DNA of 64,000 bases from Owenia fusiformis. Its lineage: Eukaryota; Annelida; Polychaeta; Sabellida; Oweniidae. Position numbers and translations under genes: made by a program. The first letter of the stretch is position 1. Every line of letters begins with the position of its first letter. Shown piece by piece: positions 14,215-26,612 of the stretch. The notes under the pieces were generated by a model. That model ran no database searches. It was given only the letters and a program-made list of their open reading frames with translations, and had not been told where the DNA came from. The stretch is from assembly GCA_903813345.2 (NCBI GenBank), contig CAIIXF020000001.1, forward strand, positions 51,665,885 through 51,729,884. Direction: 5' to 3'.

Positions 14215-14640
14215 CTGCTTATAACATCATATTATTTTATCTGCTAATAGCATCATGTTATTGACGGATAATGTCTCATAATGTCTTAAAACATAATACA
14301 ATATGATGTTATTATCATCATTGTTCCATAATTGGTAATGTATATTATATAATAGTATATTATCTGTAAAAAGAGTCATGTTACATCGCCATGTAAAAGA
14401 ATCATGCGGTGTTATCTGGTTATATTGTCATGTTACATAATCTAGAAATAGCATCATGCTATATTATCTGTAAATAGAGTCATGTTACATCGCCAATGTA
14501 ATAGCATCATGTCACTTAATCTGGTGATATTGTCATGTTACATTATCTAGAAATAGCATCATGCTACACTATCTTAAATATAGGCATGTAACATCGTCAT
14601 TTAAAAGCATCATGTCACATTATCTTGTAATGTCGTCACC
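14215..14640. repeat. 104-bp tandem repeat made of about 26-bp subunits
   Basis: TCATGTTACATCGCC occurs at 14376 and 14480, giving a 104-bp period. Each period contains four related subunits of about 26 bp built on ATCATGTTACAT...ATCTG. Flanking copies at both ends are more degenerate. Confidence 0.75.
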
Positions 14641-17600
14641 AATAGAATTGGATAATATTATCTGTTTTACCTCTGTTACAATTGCATCCATTTCATTTAT
14701 TGGTTGCCCAAAACGAATCAAATGACTAATGAAGTGTCTAGCCTTGTTCTTATTTCAAGAATATTTTTCAAATTCTCTAATTGTAGCTTTGGTAATAACA
14801 GGATTTTGGTCAGTTAGTCAGAAGACACTGCCATTCATTTTCATTAAGAAGACATCGACATCAATAAGTTACCGAATCAGAGAGATACCCTTTTAAAGAG
14901 TTTGATTGTCTATCCTAGTCAGAGGTTAGCCATTACTAACGGCCTCTGGTTCTCAAGGATTTTGAGAGTCTGCAACTGTGTTTCAGAATCAGAGGGTAGG
15001 ACTCTGGGCAACATTATATGTATAGTTGATGATGTACCCTTCGCAAAAACTTGACATGTCTACACTCTTATATTACAAAATTTCATTTTCTGATTATACA
15101 TGGCCAACATTCACTTCACATTCCAGCTCCCATAAAAATTAAATTTACATTTCTTATCGTTGTGATCGATCTTATAACCAGCATTAAAACTTTAAAATCG
15201 GCTAAAATAGTCAGAGGGGGAGTGGCCAGACGATGGGAAGTCGGGGTTATTAAAATGAGGAGAAGATTAAGTTTGATCAGGGGTGTAACTTTTTCAATAT
15301 GAAGTCACATTTTTGTTTTCGCCTACATATTTGATTATTACTCAAGATGTTAGCCATTTCGTGTCACTAATGTGTCAAAAATCTACTTTAACTGTATGTA
15401 ATACAGTGAAATAACATAAGTACTACATACATATATGCGAATTTATCACTCGCTATAAATCTTAAAAACCATATTTATACAAAACAAACATATACACAGT
15501 CAGTTTTGAGAATCATAAAGGTTATTTATTTGATATTACAATTGTTTGAATTCAATGGAAGTATTTTTCTCCAGTGCAAACACATTGCCGAAACAAACGT
15601 TGGCAACTTTTTAGCGAAAATGTGAACATTTAAGTAAGTTATATTTGACGAATCTACATTTTGAATATTGCAGTGATAAATAACAAAAAGCATATAGCTT
15701 TTTAATTGCGCCATTAACCAGCTCCCTAACAACGACGAGGGTTGTTTATAACAGAATTTGGCACAATTTATGCCTCCTATTACACAGCTCAAAAAGACAA
15801 CAGTCTTGTTAAGAATGCCATTCTTCAATATAAAAGGTGATATGTCTGTTTTGAAGTGTTTACTTTGTAAAATAGTACATCAAAGTTGGGTGACGTTTCA
15901 TGGCCTCGATAAACTTATAGAAGGTTCATATAGTGAATTTATAACACTCTAGAGTAGTCAGTTTAAAACAATACTCACTTTTGCAATACTGAAGACCTTC
16001 CTGGTTTCAGAATTCAGATAATGTAGATAATGTTGAAGTTATTGCAAATATTGACGTATAAATCAGAAAGTCTTAAAGCCATTTTGAATTGCCATCGGTA
16101 TTCACATTCCAAAGAAATGCATAACATGCCAGTAGAGGGCTGGGAATGAAATATGATAGCACCCAAATATATTTTTGGTGGGGATCGTGATCCCGGGACT
16201 TGGATCCAATAGTTTTACATTTAGAGCAAGGAAATGTGGTACAATAAAAAACAAGCTTCTTTATTTCAATAATATTTTAGAAGGGGTGTTTTCATAATTT
16301 GCACTCGACCCCACTTTTAGTGAACGATGGGTGTATGAGTCTAATTCTATCATAAAATCTACACTTGAAGAAGACACGTCTAACCTGCGCACAATGATCA
16401 GTGTAATCTCTGTATTAACATTGAAGTGGATGATCTAAAAAAAACATGAGCTGGGCGTTAACATTATTTTAAAGTTTAATTCAATATTAGATAAAGTATC
16501 TGATTCTTATTATGCCATCAATCAACTCATATCGTATCATATAGGTGCCTTTACTTATTTGTTACCAGCTTACTCCCAAGTAGGTGGTTGTGTGCCATTT
16601 TGATATTTGAAAAATATAAAAGGGTGGCTAAAAAGATCTGCCAAATGAATCCCATCGTGAAACGTTTAACACAAGTCGCCAAGCTGAGTTCAATGGAAGA
16701 ACTGAACTGATGAAATCAAATAAATTAGAATTTTCTAGAGATAGCTTAGCTTGTCGTATCTATCTATCCACGAGCAGGAGAAATTATTTAAGAGTTTTTC
16801 GAGTATCTCGGATGGGATCATAGAAGTAACACGTTCGGTTTCAGGAAACTCATTTTTGGTAGTGAGAACGGTTAGTTCGAAACATTATGTGGACTATTCA
16901 TGTCCTCGATTACATTCATCTTTGCCGTCTAAGGTGGAGCAAGTGAAACCTTGTTAGCAAGATGAGTAACAAAAGTAACACCATCTTTTATCTTTGAATT
17001 ATTTAAAAAACATGAATACAACCATTATAAAACAAAACGAGGTTTTATTGGCTTTATAAATATAGGTATGCTATATTTTTTAACATGTGTTCTTTAGACT
17101 ACACGTGAAATACAGCGTTTGAAGAAAAAACCATTCTAAATGTGCAGGTGTGATTGTTAACTCTAGGGTGTTGTATTATAGCGACAGATTGCCATATGAG
17201 GAATCTGAAGAACACCAGTCACACTCATTAGAAAGTTTAAGTTGAATTGGATTGTAGCTACACAGCCGAGTACTTGACGATTGTCATCGGGTACCAACTG
17301 ACTCTCACCCTCTTACCACCAATTTCAAGTAAGACATGGAGAATATATTGATCCAAATCAACCACTCGTTACCTATAAAAACAAGATATTTAACACTTTG
17401 AAGCACAAAGTGATATATAGAGTGTTTTGCAAATTGCAGACTGTCCAATTTAGAAACAGACAGATATAATGTCAGCAGCACTCAAGACCTTTTCCAAGTT
17501 TGAAGTCATTTTTCGCTAAATGTTCGAAATAAATTGTCTGGCCCCGAATAGAGAACTGATCGACCCCTGGTGCATCGTTATGAAATTTTCATGCATCGTG

Positions 17601-18369
17601 TGTGAATCATTAAGGAAGTGTAGTAAAATGGTGATGATGCTAATACAAATACAGGGGCATGTAACACCTCTACTAAATGGAATACCACAAAAAATGATTC
17701 GATTTGCCACCAAGAATTTGTCATTGGGCTTTAACTCGTAATTTATAAGTCAATATTTAACATCGTATCAAATATTTATTTCACGAAGCCTAGGACCAGA
17801 AAGTTAAATTCTGACTTAACAAAGATTAACTTCACTTATTTTGTATCCCAAAGCGTTCCCGTTTCAGTTACGCGATATTTGAATAGTTAATCATTAGAAT
17901 AACTTGACTGAGACAGTATTAACGTACATTCCTTTCTACTTTAATCAGAAGGCACGTTCCTGATGATGATCAAAAATGAGTTATGTGTCATTACTTATAC
18001 TTTGATTATTGCTCTTGTCATATCCGCTAACATGTGTGATTTCTATTGAAACGTTAATCGAGTGTTTTACGCTGTTAACAAAAGCATTAATTGTTTTTGT
18101 TGACAGACTTAGATCAGATTCCATATTATTGAACTGAGCCTGTCCTACCACTTACAACTTACGGTTACCCCTCGCAGCGTACACACCACAAATCAATCTC
18201 ACACAAACTTTTTTCAATTTCTAAAAGTTTCTTTTCTTTCTCCTACATTCAATTAAGAGAATCGAGAAAATACTCCCTTTGAAATTTGATCTCTGACCAA
18301 ACAACGGTATTTAAAAGTGACAACGTCTAGGTTGAGAGAATTAGCTCGTCTTTACTTAACTAAAGGGGT

Positions 18370-18500
18370 AAACAACGAGGAGAGCCTTCAAAGCTCTCCT
18401 CTGACAACATTGTGGGCAAACAGCGTCTCGAAGCCTTGGTAGCACGTAGGAGACCCACGCCGGTCGTTTTTGTACAACGACCTCTTCTGAATTCTACTTC
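18370..18500. other. Two short perfect hairpins in hedgehog intron 1
   Basis: GGAGAGC and GCTCTCC flank a 7-base loop near 18380-18402. Further on, GGTCGTT and AACGACC flank a short loop near 18462-18483. The function is unknown. They may be remnants of a mobile element or a structured RNA. Confidence 0.35.
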
Positions 18501-19849
18501 GTAAGGAGGGCGCTCATCTTGTACCTCCAAATATCTATATTTACTTTCGGAATCAGTTGATCCACCAAAGGAAGTGCAAAGTAACAGCCGCTTTCAACAT
18601 AACTCCTAAACAAATTTTACATCGTGTTTAAGTAAAGCAGACATCAATATTACAGATATAGTTTTATTGACTGATCAACTTTAATTAAATGACGATCCAA
18701 ACAAGCCTGTTGTATTTAAAGATGGTTATCAGTTATTATTTGAAATTACTTCTTTCTTTGTTAGTTTTTTGGCTTAATCATCTGACACCGGGACGAGCGT
18801 GTTCCTCCCCGCTTCTTGCGGTGGCTGCTCATTTTAGTCCGCATTCCGCAAAGTTATCAATTGTTCTTTGCCCATGTATGGTAATGTTATATTCTACAAT
18901 ACTACAATTCCATATGCTTCTGTCGCCAATCGTGACCCGTTGTTCTGTGTTTCCAAAAAAGGCAGTGGCGCCCGTGACTTAAGAAATTCAAATTCCACAA
19001 ATGCCTAAGCCTGGGTCCATTGTCGTATTTTGTGTCATAAATGAATAACGATAAAAAACCTTAAAAAAGAATTTGAACTAATTTTTTGATTCACACCTGA
19101 CATTAGCATTACATCATCAGTATTTTTGAATTATTATGTAAATATTGTAATATCTCATTATGCAGAAAGCATGGGAAATATTATTGTCTCGTCATCATTT
19201 CGTATTCACGTGACGTGCAACGAAATCGAAAACCAATGAGTTCAATGGATCGAAGATTTAGCTGAATCAAAATGGACAACAATTCTCAATTGGCCAATGC
19301 ATTGAATTTGAAATAAAAGTGTTGTGAAATCGGTAAATGGTTTAAGAGGGATGAGGTTTGACTCAATGTTTGCATGTTTGAATGAACGCTCTAATCACTC
19401 CCTAAATTAACAAAACGTCTCGTCTGTGGTCAAACAGAGGTTAATTTTTACACCATTTCAGGTTACTTTTGAATTATTCCTTATCTTTATTATTTTATTG
19501 TTAGTCGAAAACGTTTCATGTGTCATTTTTATCGACAGGATTTATAATGAAGTTGGTATAGACTGACATATCAAATGTCAACCATTGTCAACAATTTGGA
19601 ATATAACGTAGGCGCATATCCATTTAGGAACCATGTACAATGGATTTACAATGGTGTAAAATAAAATTCCAATTGCAAATCGATGACACTACACATCCGT
19701 TCCATCCGTCCATGTACATAGGTTTTTCTGCTAAACTCTAAGTGTAAACGTCCTCATGATCATATTCCTTTTACTTTGTACCTTTCCCGATACCGTAGCT
19801 TTTAGGAGAGACTTGGGTTCGGTTCTTGCTCCGTAATATGTATACTATC

Positions 19850-20110
19850 AGGCAATCAGTAGTACTTCGGTCTTACCGCAGTTCGCTCCTAGAAAACGAC
19901 GACATCAGCCATTACTTTACACCGTACGTAGTTCATTTGTAGTGGATGGTATCAGCCTTTGCTTACAATGCAGTTCAGTTGTAGGGAACGACACGATACA
20001 AGTATTTGCTTATACCGTAGTTCATTTGTAGCGTACGGCATACATAGGCCATTACTTACAGTGCTGTTCAGTTGTAGTGAAGGAACGGAAACACCCATAT
20101 TACTTACACC
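19850..20110. repeat. About 46-bp diverged tandem repeat just before hedgehog exon 2
   Basis: About five imperfect copies of a unit containing CTTACA..GTAGTTCATTTGTAG or CAGTTCAGTTGTAG, spaced about 45-47 bp. The array ends roughly 120 bp before the exon 2 acceptor. Confidence 0.6.
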
Positions 20111-20227
20111 TTATGCGGTTGTGTGATGATCCATTACACGACCGTCGACATGCTACCGTCGATGCCGCACGACAATACAAATGTCGCAAATCCACACCTG
20201 TATTAATTCTTCTTTATTTTTTTCCAG

Positions 20228-20489
20228 AGATGCAAGGACAAACTCGATACTCTGGCCATCTCCGTCATGAACCATTGGCCAGGTGTAAAGCTACGAGTCA
20301 CAGAAGCGTGGGACGAGGACGGCGTTCATGCCAAGGACTCGCTTCATTATGAGGGTAGAAGTGTAGACATTACCACAAGTGATAGAGATAGGTCAAAATA
20401 TGGAATGCTGGCAAGACTAGCTGTTGAGGCTGGTTTCGACTGGGTATACTATCAATCTAGAGGGCATATTCATTGTTCAGTAAAATCAG
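20228..20489 (+). CDS. hh: Hedgehog, exon 2 (core of signalling domain)
   Basis: Encodes residues 103-189, starting in phase 0 with [15 protein letters not shown] and ending ...HIHCSVKS at a phase-1 GTAAGA donor. This is the most conserved part of the Hedge domain: [37 protein letters not shown] and [15 protein letters not shown]. The family zinc-ligand positions are present: His in LHYEGR, Asp in VDITTSD, His in HIHC. The reading frame matches exons 1 and 3 exactly. Two open frames overlapping here in other phases are shadows. Confidence 0.97.
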
Positions 20490-22650
20490 GTAAGAGCAAG
20501 TACCAATTTACTACCAAAACACAAATGCAGCACGCGCCATCATTTCATGTGTCTATCCTCGACTCTAGCCTCAAGAACGATACGTAACCTTTCTAATATT
20601 TCTATTTTCTAATCCAAGGCCGATTAATAGAAAAATAGGTAAGAGCAGCAGAGGGCGCTGTCATTGGCCATTGTTTTATATCGCACGTTCCCTAGACAAC
20701 AACACGCACTGCCATACACTTCAGACTTTTAGTCTTTAGGTGACCCCATCAAAAGTTGAACATTTAATTTTTATTATTTCGTCGCAATTGTCACTCATTC
20801 TAGATATTGTTAGGACGTATGGTGGTTTATCACTACCTCTTTGATAAACAGATTTCTTTTCGATGTAAATCATGTTTACTGTGATAACCTTGTGATCAAC
20901 TGAAGATGATACACAGGCAACTCTACTTCAACCTACTGAACGGTAGGCTCATGTAACACAGATACGACACATAACTTACAAAAACGCATAGACATTCTTA
21001 TTTATGACATCTGTAACATCTGGTATGCCATTGCCGGAAACACCAATATCATGAATCTTAGATATACAATTAAAATGTTCACCACCAGTGCTAAATTAAT
21101 CTGTCCAGTTTATGACAACGAGTACATCATATTCCTAAATGCTGTTATTTTATTACTTTTATCTATAATGAATCACTAGTTCACTCGTTGAGGCTGTCCA
21201 ATACGCCATTTCATGTCTATTGTCTCATAGAGATAAATCATATTGAAGAAGCTGAATTCGACATTTTTGGTCTTTAATACGTACAAGTAGACACTGTACT
21301 CCTGATAGGAGGGTGATCGGGTGTGATTCTGAACACATTTCATATTTAACACACTTGACTTTATGTCTTTATGCAAGGTATTTCTTATCTCTCGTTCAAA
21401 TTCAAAAAATTATAATTTAATTTAATATCTTTGGAACTAAAATTTAATTTGAATTTTTTTAGTATAACTAGACCATCACTGTTTGCTAATTAACATGTGT
21501 ATATATTATGTAAACGGCTATGTTACAAACGCTATGGTATTCGGCGGTTGGTGTTCGACGTTTGGCGATTATATTATGTAACAAATAACAGGTGGTGACA
21601 TTTTGCATGTAAATGCTTTGTTTTAATGCCTGTGGTTCTGCACGTTTCATTGACAAGTCCAAAATCTGAAAATATCTCTCTGTCCCGAATGGTATAATCT
21701 ATGCTTCTCTTTTTTATTATTTTCTTGAACCTAAATGAGCATTTTATATATTCGTTATCATATTATGATCTTTGTTTCATGTCATTTGTACATTCACAAT
21801 ATTGTCCATCATCCATAATTTCACTTTTGGGTTTAATAAGGACCATCAACAAATGCACGTTCTATATCTTCTCCCTTTAGAAACCAAATGCATTGATTCT
21901 GGTGTTTGTTAAAATGTTGAACATCTTTTAAGGCTATGACAAATATATCATTCTGCGAACCATTCAAAAGTATATGGCATTTTTACTCGAAATTGAAATT
22001 TGAAACGTGTTTTGAATTGTCATCAACAATTTTCAACTTAATTTTCCAACAAAAGCACAAGAATTTCGAAATGGCGTTCTGCATAATATATGATACGTTA
22101 TACGGATTAATTTCTTCGTTCAGAAGTTTTATCAGCATTGACCCATTAGAATTCTATGTAATGACCATAGAAGTGGCAGGACAAATATTTATTTTAAGTG
22201 ATTTTCTCTGAGAAAGACATGACCTGTGTTGAGCTAACGTGACACTTTGCCCCCTTGATAAGAACATTCTACAACCAAACTGGCCACTTAACTTATGGTA
22301 GTTATCCGTGCGTTTACAACAATAAGTAGAATGATATTGATATTAATAGCAGGTTACTAAAAAAATTATGCAATACGTGGATGATTTATCTAGATATCAT
22401 ATCAAAAGCAACAGGCATTTCCCAAATCCTAGGATTCTTTTCTTCATCCTAGCCCAAATCATTACATGCAGTACATATACAGCCCTATATATTTTCCAGT
22501 ACATGTGTATATATACATATGAATTCTTTTTATCAGATTGATGAAATATTCTTTTTCTCAGATTGACATTGATGAATATAATTATATTTTTATGTATGTA
22601 AATCAAGTAGAAATATTCCAAATGAATAAAAATTGTTGTTGTACTTGCAG
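20490..22650 (+). other. Hedgehog intron 2 (2.2 kb)
   Basis: Phase-1 intron, donor GTAAGAGC to acceptor GTACTTGCAG. It lies just before the Hint domain, a conserved hedgehog intron position. About 21535-21620 is a diverged copy of the repeat seen near 6320. No gene is seen inside. Confidence 0.9.
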
Positions 22651-23318
22651 ATTCATCAATAGCGATCAAATCAGGTGGCTGTTTCCCTGGTACAAGCCTC
22701 CTTACAACAAAAGATGGCAGCACAAAGACAATGTCTGACCTTCGACCCGGGGACAATGTTTTGACAGTGACCTCTAGTGGGGAGCTAGTATATTCCCCGG
22801 TTATATCCTTCCTCGATAGGGACAAGTCCCAGCCAAATTTGTATTATACTTTACATACTGAAAGTGCCAAATCTATCACTTTAACACCAAGCCATTTAAT
22901 ATATGTCTCCCAGAACAATAACACCAAGACAGTAAATCCTATAGAAGATGGTGTTGCAAAATTTGCCATGGATGTGCGAGAGGGTCAATACATTTATATC
23001 ACAGACAATGGTAAATTAAAACTAGAGCGAGTCATACATATGGAGCAGAGCTCCAGGAAAGGAGGCTATGCCCCTATTACTGCGCATGGAACAATAGTAG
23101 TTGACGGGGCGTTGGCGTCTTGCTACGCTGTTGTCAACAGTCACAATGTGGCCCATTATGCTTTAACTCCACTGAGACTTTACCACTACATCACAGAATG
23201 GCTCCATTGGAGTCACTCACACACAAGTACGTTAGAGACAGGGGTGCATTGGTACGCTAAGTTGCTGTATGACATTTCACCATGGGTGATGAACAGTAAT
23301 ATGATGTTTAACCCATGA
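22651..23318 (+). CDS. hh: Hedgehog, exon 3 (autoprocessing Hint domain)
   Basis: Encodes residues 190-411. SGGCFPG contains the self-cleavage site between Gly199 and Cys200. Family knowledge says Cys200 attacks and cholesterol is joined to Gly199, releasing a signalling fragment of about 174 aa (residues 26-199). Hint motifs present are LRPGDNVLTV, TPSHLIYV (Thr268 and His271, the processing residues), REGQYIYI and GALASCYAVV (Cys347). The C-terminal part, 212 aa, is shorter than in vertebrate Sonic hedgehog but ends at a normal TGA. All key residues are present, so the protein looks functional. Confidence 0.97.
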
Positions 23319-24020
23319 AAGCTCCAAATGATAACTGAAGAATCACAATGAACATCACAGAGCTCACCAATGTACTCGGTACAAAAGTGGATTTCACTAT
23401 AAAGCGCCAGTATATCCTTGGGTCCAAGAGAGAAGAGATCAGAGCTTGGCATTAAATGTGAACGTGGATGAGTTCAGTAGGCCCATTGCTGGCCACATTA
23501 ATATCATTCTCGGTTGCCAAACACACCAAACACTTGACTTGCATCAGCCATTAATTGGTTCTTGATGCAACTGGGACCTAAATGAACTTCAGGATTAGGT
23601 CTCGAGTACTGTAGTTAGTCGTATGCATAATGTGCACGTTTTGTTTGGACACAAGAAAAATTGGAAATATGTAGGTATCACATTTTTTGTGACATGCACG
23701 AGTATTAAGTACAACTCTATAAACATTCCTTAACATTCATAGAAAACACGTAATATACACAATTCAACGAATATGTTCAAGTAAAATCATAAACGTTCTC
23801 AAATATCTATACATATGTTAACTGTTTTAATACATCTAGCATACATTACATTCCGTGTTGTACATTCTTTAAATTTACAAATCTTATTGTGTGCTTTGCT
23901 TCTAACTTATGTCGCTTTATTGTAATAAGTGTAATTCATGTACAGGGTGTCAAACATATTTCTATCGAGTCTTGTACACGATATCAAGGGATATACGTCT
24001 AAACGACAAGTTCATACATT
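23319..24020. other. Region after hedgehog stop, probable 3' UTR
   Basis: AT-rich with no ORF. No canonical AATAAA occurs close to the stop. The first good match on the + strand that I noticed is at 25904-25909, so the 3' UTR may be long or use a variant signal. Confidence 0.4.
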
Positions 24021-24300
24021 AATGTTTTTCTTGAAATTGTGCACTTGACTGTGTCATTAACATGTTTTTCTTGAAATTGTGCACTTGACTGTGTCATTAA
24101 CATGTTTTTCTTGAAATTGTGCACTTGACTGTGTCATTAACATGTTTTTCTCGAAATTGTGCACTTGACTGTGTCATTAACATGTTTTTCTCGAAATTGT
24201 GCACTTGACTGTGTCATTAACATATTTTTCTTGAAATTGTGCACTTGACTGTGTCATTAACATGTTTTTCTTGAAATTGTGCACTTGATTGTGTCATTAA
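24021..24300. repeat. 40-bp tandem repeat, seven copies
   Basis: Seven head-to-tail units of exactly 40 bp (24021, 24061, 24101, 24141, 24181, 24221, 24261). They contain TTTTTCTTGAAATTGTGCAC followed by TTGACTGTGTCATTAA. Copies differ at only one or two positions. The array starts 702 bp after the hedgehog stop and may be transcribed in its 3' UTR. Confidence 0.97.
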
Positions 24301-26160
24301 CGTGTTTTCTCGCAACAGTTTATATAAAGACTTTGTGTACCCCACGATTTTATAATGTTTTCTTTTATGGTAATAGTTTATAACAAATGTTTGAAAAGAC
24401 GTGTCTTTATAAGATAAAACAAATGATGTAAGCTCGGAAACATTAAAGTAGTATTCCTTTATATGTGTATTCCAATATATCGGTATCAAAATGACATAGT
24501 AGACAGCTGGAAATGTGCAACTATATTGTCGCATTTCCAACATATATATCAGTTAATTCAGCAGATAGTGGTTCAGTGGTCGTTAACACTTTTACCACTT
24601 TAAGTATTTTCACAATTTTATTGTCTACTGATGACTTAAAAAGTTGAAGGTATATATTTTGAAATTATTTAATTATGTAGTAAGTATTTATATTATTGCA
24701 AAGGTGATGTAAATCTTATTTTCTGATTAACTCTCTTCACATGTATTTTGTGTTTGGTACATGACTAGTACGTTGTACGTTGATGTACAGTACGTGGAGA
24801 ATAGAAATGCTATGCTATGCTACACTATGCTGTGCTATGTTATGCTACACAATGTAAGTTACCAGAGAAATGATTAGTTATTTCGGATATATGCTAGATT
24901 TACTGTACATGACAAATTTTGCAATCCAGAGCAAAGCTATGTGGTATACTGTACAGTATATAATATAAAATGTATAATATGCTTCTAGGGCATCAATTTG
25001 AAATTATATAATATATTTATTTGTAAGTTATAAAAATTGATTATATAAAATATATGAATGGATATCATTTGAAGGGCATGATAATGATTATAGAGTGCGG
25101 CACAATAGGTTGATAAAAGGCAACACTGCTAATAATCAAAGACGTATCGTTATTCTGCTTTTCAAAAGGTAACAATGTGGTGGACCATCGTCAAATATTA
25201 CGTACGCTATGTATAGGTGGTAACATTTCCTTATACGACAGTCAATCGGTTCGATTTTGATGATCTGCTTCAATGCTATTTACACATCTAAAATATAAGT
25301 TGGGTAAATTCATATGATAATGTGCTGTGACTCTTGGTTTCCGCGCCCATGAAACCATTTATCTGACAAAATAGCACATGTTATACCTGGAAATAGTGAT
25401 TTGTACTTTTGATACATTTCTGTAAATGTTCAGAATTTACATAGTGTCTGTGGAAACACCTAATTTATCTGAATGGTTACATGGTTCCAGCTTGTTCGTA
25501 GTCTCATGAATGAATTACCTTGGGAGGGTAAGCTTTCCAATGGTAGCGAAATATAACCTACCTTGTATGGCATTTAGGCAAGATACATGTATATTATACA
25601 TATATATTAGAGTTCGGTTCGTGGGGGGTCATCTTTAAACACATACGTAGCCCAATGTATGTACGGAATTGTGACTATAACATACATTCAAAGTCCTCTT
25701 TATATTGGGAAATGTGGTCATCACACATTACCTGACATATTCTGGTATATACAATATATGGAACTGTTACCTAGATAGGAGCTCTGCCTATTATATACGT
25801 ACTGCCCGTACACATAGTTGAAATCCATACATATGGACTATTTTTATATGTTAATTAATTGTTAAATCTAGACAATCATATGTATATGTATCAGCAATGA
25901 TTAAATAAATAAACTTTATGTACATACGATAATTATTTCTTAGTGTAATGATTAAGTATAACAATTCAATGATCTGAATCGTTTTCCATATGGAAGCATT
26001 ATATCATCAAACAAGTATGTAACTATAGTACGATGACTAACGTTGGATCATATTTTACATGCCAATGCGATACGCTCAGTTTTCGTAATTTATTTCAAAA
26101 GTATAATATAATATAATCGAATACCCTCTTGTATTGTTAGATTCTATCTTTAGATTTCAT
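24301..26160. other. AT-rich non-coding DNA
   Basis: No gene seen. A short GCTAT pentanucleotide tract lies at about 24806-24850. AATAAA at 25904-25909 is a possible distal polyadenylation signal of hedgehog. Confidence 0.5.
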
Positions 26161-26261
26161 CAATTTTTAATACCAAGTTGGCCTTTCTGTTCACTTCCAC
26201 TTCTTGTGTATTTAACCAATGCATTGCCATTTTTCAAGTCTGATGCAAAATTAAAATTAAC

Positions 26262-26600
26262 AATTACCCAGAATGCCGAAAAACTAATCAGTTCTAAACT
26301 TACATAGGTAGAAACATCCCTGAGAATTTCAAATGAATCCCTCAAACGGTTTGGCTGGAAACCTGTAGACAAGCCTTGAGAGACAAGATTTTAGGACGGA
26401 AAATCCAAAATGGCCGCCTTAACATTTACCCAGAATGCCGAAAAACTAAGCAGTTCTAAACCTTCATAGGTAGAAACATCTCTGCGAATTTCAAATGAAT
26501 CCCTCAAACGGTTTGGCTGGAAACCTGTAGACAAGATTATTCGGGACGCCCGCCCAACCGCCCGGCAAACTGATTACAATATAGCACCTTAGGGTGCGAT
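26262..26600. repeat. Duplicated dispersed repeat at the left edge of the satellite
   Basis: A segment of about 105 bp starting CCCAGAATGCCGAAAAACTA and ending CCTGTAGACAAG appears twice, about 157 bp apart (about 26268-26373 and 26427-26533). The second copy runs into a GGGACGCCCGCCC tail and then the hairpin GCACCTTAGGGTGC. The tail resembles the ends of interspersed repeats common in invertebrate genomes. Confidence 0.7.
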
Positions 26601-26612
26601 AAAAACAGTTAC

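Larger units (their letters stand above)
8591..20227 (+). other. Hedgehog intron 1 (11.6 kb)
   Basis: Phase-0 intron from donor GTTCGT to an acceptor ending TTTTTTTCCAG. It sits where other animal hedgehog genes have an intron, between the ...MMSE and RCKDKL segments. It has no convincing internal gene. It carries three tandem arrays (listed separately) and scattered AT-rich unique sequence that could hold enhancers. None can be identified from sequence alone. Confidence 0.9.

Noticed and set aside
18689-18982. 97-codon plus-strand frame in hedgehog intron 1
   Set aside because: No recognisable motif or splice context; likely chance.
22397-22825. 142-codon minus-strand frame over hedgehog exon 3
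   Set aside because: Antisense shadow of a strongly conserved exon.
24021-24300. Regular 40-bp repeats that could suggest a CRISPR array
   Set aside because: There are no unique spacers, units follow each other directly, and the genome is eukaryotic.
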